The translations under genes and the position numbers were made by a program. Of a stretch of 17,650 nucleotides of DNA, positions 1 to 6,475 are shown in pieces. Under the pieces are notes generated by a model. The model saw only the letters and a program-made list of their open reading frames with translations, did no database searches and was not told the origin of the DNA. Each line of letters opens with the position of its first letter. Positions within the stretch are counted from its first letter, which is position 1. The stretch is from JAQBYK01 sp964499425 (GTDB lineage Bacteria; Patescibacteriota; Gracilibacteria; UBA1369; LOWO2-01-FULL-3): NCBI GenBank assembly GCA_964499425.1, contig CAZCLD010000025.1:1-17650 (forward strand), read 5' to 3'.

Positions 1-1077
1 GTGGCATATGATCGCGTCGCTTTAGAGCAATTCCTGGGCAAGGCAGTTAAGATCTCCAAAGATGCTCCCGTGGTTGTTTCCAAGTTTGAAACCGGTGCAA
101 AAGAGGTCGAAATTGACGCCGTCGCCCTCAATGGTAAGCTCGTTATTTATGCAATTGCTGAACACATAGAAAATGCTGGAGTGCATAGTGGTGATGCTAC
201 GATTGTTCTTCCTCCCCAGAAGCTTTACATGGAAACGATTAGGCGGATTAAGGTTATTACCAAGCAAATCGCCAAGGAATTAAATATCAGTGGCCCTTTC
301 AATATCCAGTTTTTGGCTAAGAGTAACAGGGTAATGGTAATTGAGTGTAACTTGAGATGTAGTCGTAGTTTTCCATTTTCTTCGAAGGTTACTGGGTATA
401 ATTTTATTGAAATCGCTACGGAAGCGATGATGGCCAAAACTGTTGGAAAGACTTCAACACGGGGCAAAAAACTCTTAACTAATCGTGAATATAGAACCCT
501 TGATCTAGACCATGTGGGAGTGAAGGCTCCCCAGTTTAGTTTTCCTCGTTTGAAGGGGGCCGATCCGGTTTTGGGTGTTGAGATGGCTTCAACAGGTGAA
601 GTTGCTTGTTTTGGAGAAGACTTATATGAAGCACTTTTGAAATCGATGATCAGCGTTGGTTTCGCCTTACCAAAAAAAGGTGTGCTTTTCAGTGTTGGAG
701 GAATGGAAGCCAAGTTGGACATTTTGTCAGCAGCTGGGAAATTTGAAAAGATGGGATTTAAAATTTTTGGAACAGAAGGAACAGCAGACTTCTTGAACAA
801 AAATGGCATCTTGGCTAAAAAACTTCACAAAATTTCCACAGAAAAGAGTCCGAATTTGCTGGAAGGCATGACTGGCGGTGACTTTGACCTAATTGTGAAC
901 ATCCCCAGAAATTATAGTCGATCGGCCGTTACTGACGGGTACTTGATTAGACGAAAATCTGTCGACCTTAATATTCCTCTGATAACCAACGTGCAGATCG
1001 CAAAAATCATAGCCGAGGCTTTGCATCGGTACGGACTGGAGGATTTGAAGGTCATAGATAGAGATGGGTATTTCTAG
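1..1077 (+). CDS. carB: Carbamoyl-phosphate synthase large subunit, C-terminal part (5' truncated by window)
   Basis: This is the C-terminal third of the large subunit that makes carbamoyl phosphate from bicarbonate, ATP and glutamine-derived ammonia for pyrimidine and arginine synthesis. The frame is open from base 1, and the first GTG is an internal valine, not a start: it aligns with the stretch after the second ATP-grasp entry, about residue 718 of the roughly 1073-residue E. coli protein. Visible landmarks are EHIENAGVHSGDA, the ATP-grasp metal-site motif around IECNLRCSRSFPF, and the DPVLGVEMASTGEV segment. From about residue 222 an MGS-type allosteric domain follows (KKGVLFSVGGMEAKL, then IFGTEGTADFL). 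IECNxRxSRSFPF looks closer to the CAD/CPS1-like form than to E. coli IEVNPRAARTVPF. The gene ends in TAG, 52 bp before pdxS on the same strand. Confidence 0.95.
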   Translation: MAYDRVALEQFLGKAVKISKDAPVVVSKFETGAKEVEIDAVALNGKLVIYAIAEHIENAGVHSGDATIVLPPQKLYMETIRRIKVITKQIAKELNISGPFNIQFLAKSNRVMVIECNLRCSRSFPFSSKVTGYNFIEIATEAMMAKTVGKTSTRGKKLLTNREYRTLDLDHVGVKAPQFSFPRLKGADPVLGVEMASTGEVACFGEDLYEALLKSMISVGFALPKKGVLFSVGGMEAKLDILSAAGKFEKMGFKIFGTEGTADFLNKNGILAKKLHKISTEKSPNLLEGMTGGDFDLIVNIPRNYSRSAVTDGYLIRRKSVDLNIPLITNVQIAKIIAEALHRYGLEDLKVIDRDGYF

Positions 1078-1092
1078 AGGCGAGATTTCCCC

Positions 1093-1121
1093 TTGAATCA
1101 GCCCTTTTTTGTCTATAGAAT
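1093..1121 (+). promoter_or_regulatory. Predicted leaderless promoter of pdxS
   Basis: A TTGAAT -35-like hexamer (1093-1098) and a TAGAAT -10-like hexamer (1116-1121) are separated by 17 bp. The -10 ends 8 nt before the ATG at 1130, which would put transcription initiation at or next to the start codon. No Shine-Dalgarno sequence is present. This is a prediction from spacing and consensus only. Confidence 0.5.
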
Positions 1122-1129
1122 GCGGTCTG

Positions 1130-2008
1130 ATGGTTAAGAAGAATACACCAAAATTGAAGAAAGGTTTAGCGCAAATGCTGAAAGGCGGCGTTATTATGGA
1201 TGTGGTTAACGCTGATCAGGCTCGCGTGGCCGAGGAAGCTGGGGCTGTTTCTGTGATGGCGCTTGAGCGAGTTCCCTCTGATATTCGGCGTGATGGGGGA
1301 GTCGCTCGTATGAGTGACCCCAAGATGATTCGTGAAATAATGGACGCGGTCACAATCCCTGTGATGGCTAAAGTGCGAATTGGTCACTTTGCCGAAGCTC
1401 AAATTCTTGAGAGTATAGGTGTGGATTATATTGATGAGAGCGAGGTTTTGACTCCTGCAGATGAGAAATACCACATTGATAAGTCGAAATTTAAAGTCCC
1501 TTTTGTTTGTGGAGCCTGCGATCTTGGCGAAGCTTTGAGGCGCATTTCAGAAGGTGCCTCTATGATTCGCACAAAGGGTGAGGCCGGGACTGGGAATGTC
1601 GTTGAAGCCGTGAGGCATATGAGAGCTATCAATGAGCAGATCGCTGCACTGGAAGAAATAACTGAGAAACAGCTAAAGGATTGGGCAAGTGCAGAGCGCG
1701 CACCCCTTGAATTGGTGAAGGAAACACGTGATTTAGGGCGACTACCTATAGTCAACTTTGCTGCTGGTGGGATCGCTACTCCTGCAGATGCATCTTTAAT
1801 GATGCAACTTGGGTGTGACGGTATTTTTGTAGGGAGTGGGATATTCAAATCTTCTGACCCTGCTGCACGCGCAAAAGCTATCGTTGAGGCAACTATGAAT
1901 TATGCTGATGCTGAAATTTTAGAAAGAACTTCTCGTGGACTAGGTGAATGCATGGAAAGCTTGGAGATTGATAAACTTGAGGATAAGTTTGCTGAGAGAG
2001 GCTGGTAA
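1130..2008 (+). CDS. pdxS: Pyridoxal 5'-phosphate synthase, lyase subunit PdxS
   Basis: PdxS builds PLP from ribose 5-phosphate, glyceraldehyde 3-phosphate and ammonia supplied by PdxT, as a ring-shaped (beta/alpha)8 assembly in the cytoplasm. The 292-residue length from ATG 1130 is normal for the family. Diagnostic segments are GGVIMDVVNADQARVAEEAG near the N-terminus, VARMSDP, the first catalytic lysine in PVMAKVRIGHF, the second in MIRTKGEAGTGNV, and the phosphate-binding GGIATPADA and GCDGIFVGSGIF loops. I prefer ATG 1130 over the in-frame TTG at 1109, because family members begin just before this point and a -10-like hexamer lies in the TTG-to-ATG stretch. The partner pdxT is not adjacent but about 7.6 kb downstream, which is unusual. 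Confidence 0.96.
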   Translation: MVKKNTPKLKKGLAQMLKGGVIMDVVNADQARVAEEAGAVSVMALERVPSDIRRDGGVARMSDPKMIREIMDAVTIPVMAKVRIGHFAEAQILESIGVDYIDESEVLTPADEKYHIDKSKFKVPFVCGACDLGEALRRISEGASMIRTKGEAGTGNVVEAVRHMRAINEQIAALEEITEKQLKDWASAERAPLELVKETRDLGRLPIVNFAAGGIATPADASLMMQLGCDGIFVGSGIFKSSDPAARAKAIVEATMNYADAEILERTSRGLGECMESLEIDKLEDKFAERGW

Positions 2009-2017
2009 ATTTTTACT

Positions 2018-2278
2018 ATGGACACTGAAAAGGAAATCAAAAAGATCCTAGAGCGCAACAAAAATGTCGAAGCTGACAAGGCCTGGGAGGTTAGCTTTTT
2101 TCGAATGTTTGTGATTTTGATTTTCACTTACGGTGCAGCTTTTGTTTTTCTTTGGATAGTCAAAGTTGAGGATGCCTGGATTGCTGCTTTTGTGCCAGTT
2201 ATCGGCTACGTACTTTCTACTTTGTCCCTTCCATCTCTAAAAAAGTGGTGGCTAAAACGATTTTGCTCAAAGGATTAG
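2018..2278 (+). CDS. Small two-helix membrane protein (CPR-type conserved hypothetical)
   Basis: An 86-residue protein with a charged N-terminal helix (residues 1-27), a hydrophobic segment at about 30-49, a second at about 53-71, and a basic C-terminus containing KKWWLKR. The KAWEVSFFRM...PVIGYVLSTLSLPSLKKWW pattern resembles a family of small two-TM proteins (WETSWTRR...PALGYLLSTLSLP type) that I recall from CPR genomes; this is from memory and was not searched. Function unknown. The ATG lies 9 nt after the pdxS stop without a Shine-Dalgarno sequence, so it is probably co-transcribed with pdxS. Its TAG stop (2276-2278) is the first three bases of the left 54-bp repeat copy, so the gene would meet the 3' end of the opposite-strand 599-residue gene if the 4197-bp unit were removed. 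Confidence 0.75.
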   Translation: MDTEKEIKKILERNKNVEADKAWEVSFFRMFVILIFTYGAAFVFLWIVKVEDAWIAAFVPVIGYVLSTLSLPSLKKWWLKRFCSKD

Positions 2279-2329
2279 ACTTGCTCCACTGCAGCCTTGA
2301 CAGTTTCGATTACGCCATGGGCCGCCTGG
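2276..2329. repeat. 54-bp direct repeat, left copy (duplicated 3' end of a minus-strand gene)
   Basis: This is identical over 54 bp to 6473-6526, offset 4197 bp. It begins TAGACTTGCTCC and ends GGGCCGCCTGG; bases just outside differ (T2275 vs C6472, T2330 vs C6527). Read on the minus strand it encodes the last 17 codons of the 599-residue protein (QAAHGVIETVKAAVEQV). The stop is preserved too: here it would be TAA because of T2275, and in the right copy it is TAG. This copy has no gene body attached and is vestigial. Confidence 0.97.
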
Positions 2330-2333
2330 TTTC

Positions 2334-2378
2334 TTTACTGACCCCCCTTTGTTGTGCTATGATGGGGGATGATTTAAT
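2334..2378 (+). promoter_or_regulatory. Predicted promoter(s) of the 1362-residue gene
   Basis: Two overlapping candidates are visible. The stronger is TTTACT (2334-2339), an 18-bp spacer, and an extended -10 TGC-TATGAT (hexamer 2358-2363), giving a leader of about 16 nt. The second is TTTAAT (2373-2378), ending 8 nt before the ATG in the leaderless geometry seen elsewhere in the window, with a weak TTGTTG 18 bp upstream. A C6 (2342-2347) / G5 (2364-2368) inverted repeat brackets the first -10 and could be an operator or a weak hairpin. All of this lies inside the repeat-bounded unit, so the gene brings its own promoter. Confidence 0.5.
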
Positions 2379-2386
2379 TACATATC

Positions 2387-5300
2387 ATGTCAGAGCCTGA
2401 GCCTAAGTGGCCCTCCCCTAATGACGATGAATTCCCTGCCGATTTAAGAGGCGCTACAAATCTTGTGCGTGATCTTGAGCTCCTGAGGTCTAAAGATTAC
2501 AAAGAAAAAGTACTAAAGGAGAATGCAAGAATACGAGAACGTTTGACTGGCAAGCTTCAAGACGTAAGGAAAAAGCTTGACCCTAAGATCAGAAAGTATT
2601 CCGAGGCTCTACTAAAAGAACTCGGGAAAGACCCTGAGGATTTTTATCACCTTCTAAGTGTTTATGAATATTTACCTGCAACAAATTATGATGTTGCTCT
2701 CTTCGTAAGATATTCTGACTTCCTTAATTTTACCGATGTAGTCATATTGTTTGATTTTTTGGTGGAAAATTTTCAAAGCAAGTTTGATTCAAGCCTTTTA
2801 ATCGCTCTAGTTAATGAAACTAACTTTTCGAAATATTTGAATCGTGTATTAAGATACCCTGGTCTTTCGAGGCGTTATCCGGATGAAAAAGAAAGAAAAA
2901 AAGGTGTGCTAAAAATTGTTGAGCGCTTAGTAAACAGGCCGATTCGTGAAGTTTACGCACTTTTAGGAGACGATGTTTTTAAAAAATATTTTGCAGGACT
3001 AAAAAAAATCTATCCTCAAGAAGCTTCTGTCTCTGGTTTACTTCACATTGTTGCTCAAAATCATGAAGACATTATTCAAACATATGAAAAGAAAGTCGAT
3101 ACCAAGGAAATCGAGGCAGTTTTCGGGGACTTGTACAAAGGCAACGAGATAGTGTTTATTTTTGCTAAATCCCTTAATGAAGAGGCTTTTTTGAAGACGC
3201 TTACTGTGATGAAAAACCTTAAGAAAAAAAGGCCCTATGAAATCTTGAAAGCGCATTCCTTTACTCATATCTTTGACGCGTTAAATGCCCCGAATGCCCC
3301 AGATCCCGAAACAACTGCAGATTTCATAAATTGGTTGGAGAATAGTGCAGTCTTTAATTTTGCCAGTATTGGTGTCCTAGCTACAGCTTATCGACGTATG
3401 GCAATGGCATTTGGCAAGGAGAACTTTATGACCGAAGAAAGCAATACTCAATTGAAGAAATTTGAACAGAGCACTGGGTTGGTGATAGATATGGAATATT
3501 TTTTACGCAAACCGGATCTTTACATTTGGGACGATGAGTCACTTTTAACAATTGTAAGACTTCGAGAGGCCTTTGATTTTAGATTAAACGTAAAAAATCT
3601 GGAAAACACCAAAAAGATAGTAGAGAGTATTGCCACTGAGGGTTTACTAGAGATTCTCTTAAATAGTGATTATGCACCTTTACTAGACTCATTGGTGCGA
3701 GATATTGACTATGAAGACGGTGGCAAAATAGAGGATCTGGCTGCCGTTTTTAGTGCTTACCATAGCTTGAAAGCTGTCGAAAAAGATATTCCAGCTGCTC
3801 GAGATATTTTGACTAAATTGAGAGAGAGGGGAGTTAGAGTTAGTTGTTATTCTAATTCTAATGAACTTAGGAAGTTGTTGGGCCCCATGAACACAAAACC
3901 TGAGTTGCTTGATAAATTTCTAGAGATTGCTGAACTTTATGAGTGGGATAAAATAACCCTCAAGGATTTCTATCGGTTTGAGCGTGCCACAAAAACCGTT
4001 CGAACTTGGTTGCTTGACAGAAAAAAGGCTAAAGTTCTAAAAGGTGTTTTACAGAGCTATAATCTCCCCGTTAGAGTGAAGTTTTTGTTGGAATTTGCGT
4101 CACAGGTGCAGGTCCGGAAAGGAATGAGTGAAATATATGAAAAACTGAAAACCCCCAAGCTAAAAGCATTTTATAAAAATAATCAAAAACTTTTTGCTGC
4201 TACCTCATCTGGATATTATTACAGGTTGGAGGCGGTTGTGAGCCTCTACGAAGCCTTTGAGAAAAACCCTTCTATGCTTTTACATGCAAAGCGCTGGGTC
4301 AGTTTGGGGCACTCTATTTACAGCGATTTTGTTGATATTGATTTTTCTGTATTAGAAGACTCTAGATTTAACAGATGCAAGCATGTATTTGAGAAATTGG
4401 GAATAAAGTACCTGACTGTGGATATTGCCCTTTTTTCTAAGGTTCTTGACACCCTTGAACACTTTGAGGATCCGGCTTTTCATGAATTCTTAAAAGTTTT
4501 TAGAACCAATTATGATCTAGAGGTGGATTCTACTAGAGAATCCCTTTTGCTGCTGAAGTGTTTTAAAACTCAAGCGGAGAGATCTTTTCTGATGTCTTCA
4601 GGGTCATCGAATTTTTACACGTGGGCCAAAAAATATGGTTATGAGCTTGACTTGGAGAACATTGAAGAATTCATGGTATTGGCCAAACACCCAAAATTAA
4701 AAGATTCTGTTGAAAAGTTCGTGGATTTTTTCAAAGTTAAAAGTGTAGCTTCCCAAGTCAGGGCTCTCAAGGGCTTTTCCTTTGATCTTTCTGGGGTCAA
4801 AAAAAGAGGATTCAATTTCTTGAGTGAAATGGCAGAATTGACAGATAGTGGCAAAATGAGGCTATTGATGTCAAGGAAATGCAGGGAAGTCTTGGATTAT
4901 TTACATTCAAACTTGGACTATGTTTTTTCTATAGCGGATATTTATCCTTTATTAACAATTTTAGGCAGCACTAGCCTTCAAAAAGCCATCAAAAAGCCAT
5001 CTTTTGCGAAAACCTTTCGAAAATTTCGCGAATATGACTCCAGGATACTTAGGAGCAAAGAGATTTATTTCCGGTTTGGTTTGATTGATTCAATAGTTGT
5101 TATTTCAGAAAATCTTAAAGAATTTGAGAAGCTAATGGCTCATTTCAGCAAAGAGTTTTCTTTCCGTTTGGATAGTGCCTCTGTTGTTTCAATTTGGTTT
5201 TTGCTTACTCAACCCCGCTCAAGAGAGAAAGTATTTGAGCCAGGGTTTGTAAAAACCGTGAAGACATTAATGAAAAACCAAGCTTACAAATTTAATCTCG

Positions 5301-6475
5301 ACCATGTTCATACCTTGATCTACCTGTCTGAGCATCCGGAAATTATTGGCCCATTATTTTCCAAAGATATGAATAATTTTTTGAGAGACGCCGGGATAAA
5401 TTTGAGAGGTGAGGATCTTGTATTAAGATTAGTGCTGTACCGCCAATATGAAAATACTGAATTGCGAGAGGTAGTGATTAGCGATGAATTTAAAACTTTC
5501 AAACAGAACTTGCTTCACAACTATGGTTTAGGCTCTTCAGCTTTTAATCCTGAGATGATGGTATTAATGATGGATCATCCGGAGGTTATGGAATTTTTGG
5601 ATGGTATAAATCTTGATTTCGGCTTCTATGATTCTAGAACCCTCCACTTTTTTGACAGTATGCCAAATTTAATTGGACTTGCGGCTACAAACGCTGAATT
5701 ACATGTCAATTCTTTATCAGCAAAATATGAAGATTATTCTTTTAATCCTTATGAAGCATTAACCTGGATAAAATTAATAAAAAAATATCCAGATGTAAAT
5801 TTATTTATGGAAAAAGTTGCAGAAGCGGTCAATGTGATTGGAGAGGAGAATATTAATTTAAATAAGATTTACATGTTTTTGGTTTTGGGAACTAAGTTCG
5901 AAAAAAATCGAACTGTCATAGAAGACAGGGTGAAACCCTTGTTTAAAGATGATGTTCACAGGGTGGATCATAATTTTTCAAGCTACATGTCTTACAATAA
6001 AATTGGGAACTTCAACTTGGTGGAGCTGAATAAGATTAGTTTGCTTTTGGACTGGTTTGAAGATGGGGGCAATTGTAAAACCATAGGGTCAATGATTCAT
6101 AAAGATGTAGAAGAATTCCACCAAACCGAACTAGGCTCTCTATTCACACTTGAATCGAATGCTAGAGTTAAGCATAAAGAATATCCGCCTAGGATAACCT
6201 TTAATAACGGCAATTACTTGGCTCCGCCAGAAGCAGCAAATCAATACGGGATGTCTACCAGCCTTGTTCATCTTCATGCTGTTTCTTTTGCAAGTGGTAA
6301 GTTTGCCGGCCCCAGTGGTGGACGATTTTCTTCCAATGCTGACATTATGAACGCGCAAAAAGAAGGGCTGTCGAGTACTGTGATAACTTCATTATCTAAA
6401 ACCGAATTTGCGGTGCATTTTTATAATCCTCGTGGGGATGTGGTATTTTTGGGAAGATATCAATATTCAATCTAG
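2387..6475 (+). CDS. Giant helical-repeat protein with C-terminal JAMM/MPN-like putative metalloprotease domain
   Basis: A 1362-residue protein with no signal peptide or obvious membrane segment. Most of it is strongly helical and rich in Lys, Phe, Leu and Glu. A degenerate motif recurs, roughly Y-x-[LF]-x-x, about ten residues with hydrophobic spacing, then HP-x-[LIV]: near 752-771 (AKHPKL), 924-943 (LTQPRS), 967-986 (SEHPEI), 1046-1067 (MDHPEV) and 1117-1137 (KKYPDV). This suggests an alpha-solenoid. The last ~120 residues differ: E1265, then H1295-L-H1297, then FSSNAD with S1316-x-x-D1319, then ADIMNA and a beta-rich tail. This order (Glu, HxH, SxxD) is the JAMM zinc-protease signature, with the long insert between HxH and SxxD seen in DUF4329-like members. 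The substrate is unknown; roles as a protease, a deubiquitinase-like enzyme or a toxin are all possible. It is more AT-rich than the neighbouring 599-residue gene, and its stop falls in the right 54-bp repeat. Confidence 0.85.
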   Translation: MSEPEPKWPSPNDDEFPADLRGATNLVRDLELLRSKDYKEKVLKENARIRERLTGKLQDVRKKLDPKIRKYSEALLKELGKDPEDFYHLLSVYEYLPATNYDVALFVRYSDFLNFTDVVILFDFLVENFQSKFDSSLLIALVNETNFSKYLNRVLRYPGLSRRYPDEKERKKGVLKIVERLVNRPIREVYALLGDDVFKKYFAGLKKIYPQEASVSGLLHIVAQNHEDIIQTYEKKVDTKEIEAVFGDLYKGNEIVFIFAKSLNEEAFLKTLTVMKNLKKKRPYEILKAHSFTHIFDALNAPNAPDPETTADFINWLENSAVFNFASIGVLATAYRRMAMAFGKENFMTEESNTQLKKFEQSTGLVIDMEYFLRKPDLYIWDDESLLTIVRLREAFDFRLNVKNLENTKKIVESIATEGLLEILLNSDYAPLLDSLVRDIDYEDGGKIEDLAAVFSAYHSLKAVEKDIPAARDILTKLRERGVRVSCYSNSNELRKLLGPMNTKPELLDKFLEIAELYEWDKITLKDFYRFERATKTVRTWLLDRKKAKVLKGVLQSYNLPVRVKFLLEFASQVQVRKGMSEIYEKLKTPKLKAFYKNNQKLFAATSSGYYYRLEAVVSLYEAFEKNPSMLLHAKRWVSLGHSIYSDFVDIDFSVLEDSRFNRCKHVFEKLGIKYLTVDIALFSKVLDTLEHFEDPAFHEFLKVFRTNYDLEVDSTRESLLLLKCFKTQAERSFLMSSGSSNFYTWAKKYGYELDLENIEEFMVLAKHPKLKDSVEKFVDFFKVKSVASQVRALKGFSFDLSGVKKRGFNFLSEMAELTDSGKMRLLMSRKCREVLDYLHSNLDYVFSIADIYPLLTILGSTSLQKAIKKPSFAKTFRKFREYDSRILRSKEIYFRFGLIDSIVVISENLKEFEKLMAHFSKEFSFRLDSASVVSIWFLLTQPRSREKVFEPGFVKTVKTLMKNQAYKFNLDHVHTLIYLSEHPEIIGPLFSKDMNNFLRDAGINLRGEDLVLRLVLYRQYENTELREVVISDEFKTFKQNLLHNYGLGSSAFNPEMMVLMMDHPEVMEFLDGINLDFGFYDSRTLHFFDSMPNLIGLAATNAELHVNSLSAKYEDYSFNPYEALTWIKLIKKYPDVNLFMEKVAEAVNVIGEENINLNKIYMFLVLGTKFEKNRTVIEDRVKPLFKDDVHRVDHNFSSYMSYNKIGNFNLVELNKISLLLDWFEDGGNCKTIGSMIHKDVEEFHQTELGSLFTLESNARVKHKEYPPRITFNNGNYLAPPEAANQYGMSTSLVHLHAVSFASGKFAGPSGGRFSSNADIMNAQKEGLSSTVITSLSKTEFAVHFYNPRGDVVFLGRYQYSI

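Noticed and set aside
225..809. 194-codon minus-strand open frame inside carB
   Set aside because: Antisense to a clearly conserved gene; its translation is Ser/Leu/Lys-rich and unlike any protein.
1109..1129. TTG start giving a 299-residue PdxS
   Set aside because: The extra residues are not family-like and cover a -10-like hexamer; ATG 1130 gives the normal length.
2297..2302. Perfect TTGACA in the left repeat as the -35 of the giant gene
   Set aside because: No -10-like hexamer lies 16-18 bp downstream, and the same bases are coding sequence in the right copy.
2342..2368. C6/G5 inverted repeat as an intrinsic terminator
   Set aside because: A short stem with a 16-nt loop and no T-run after it; it encloses a good -10, so it is noted under the promoter instead.
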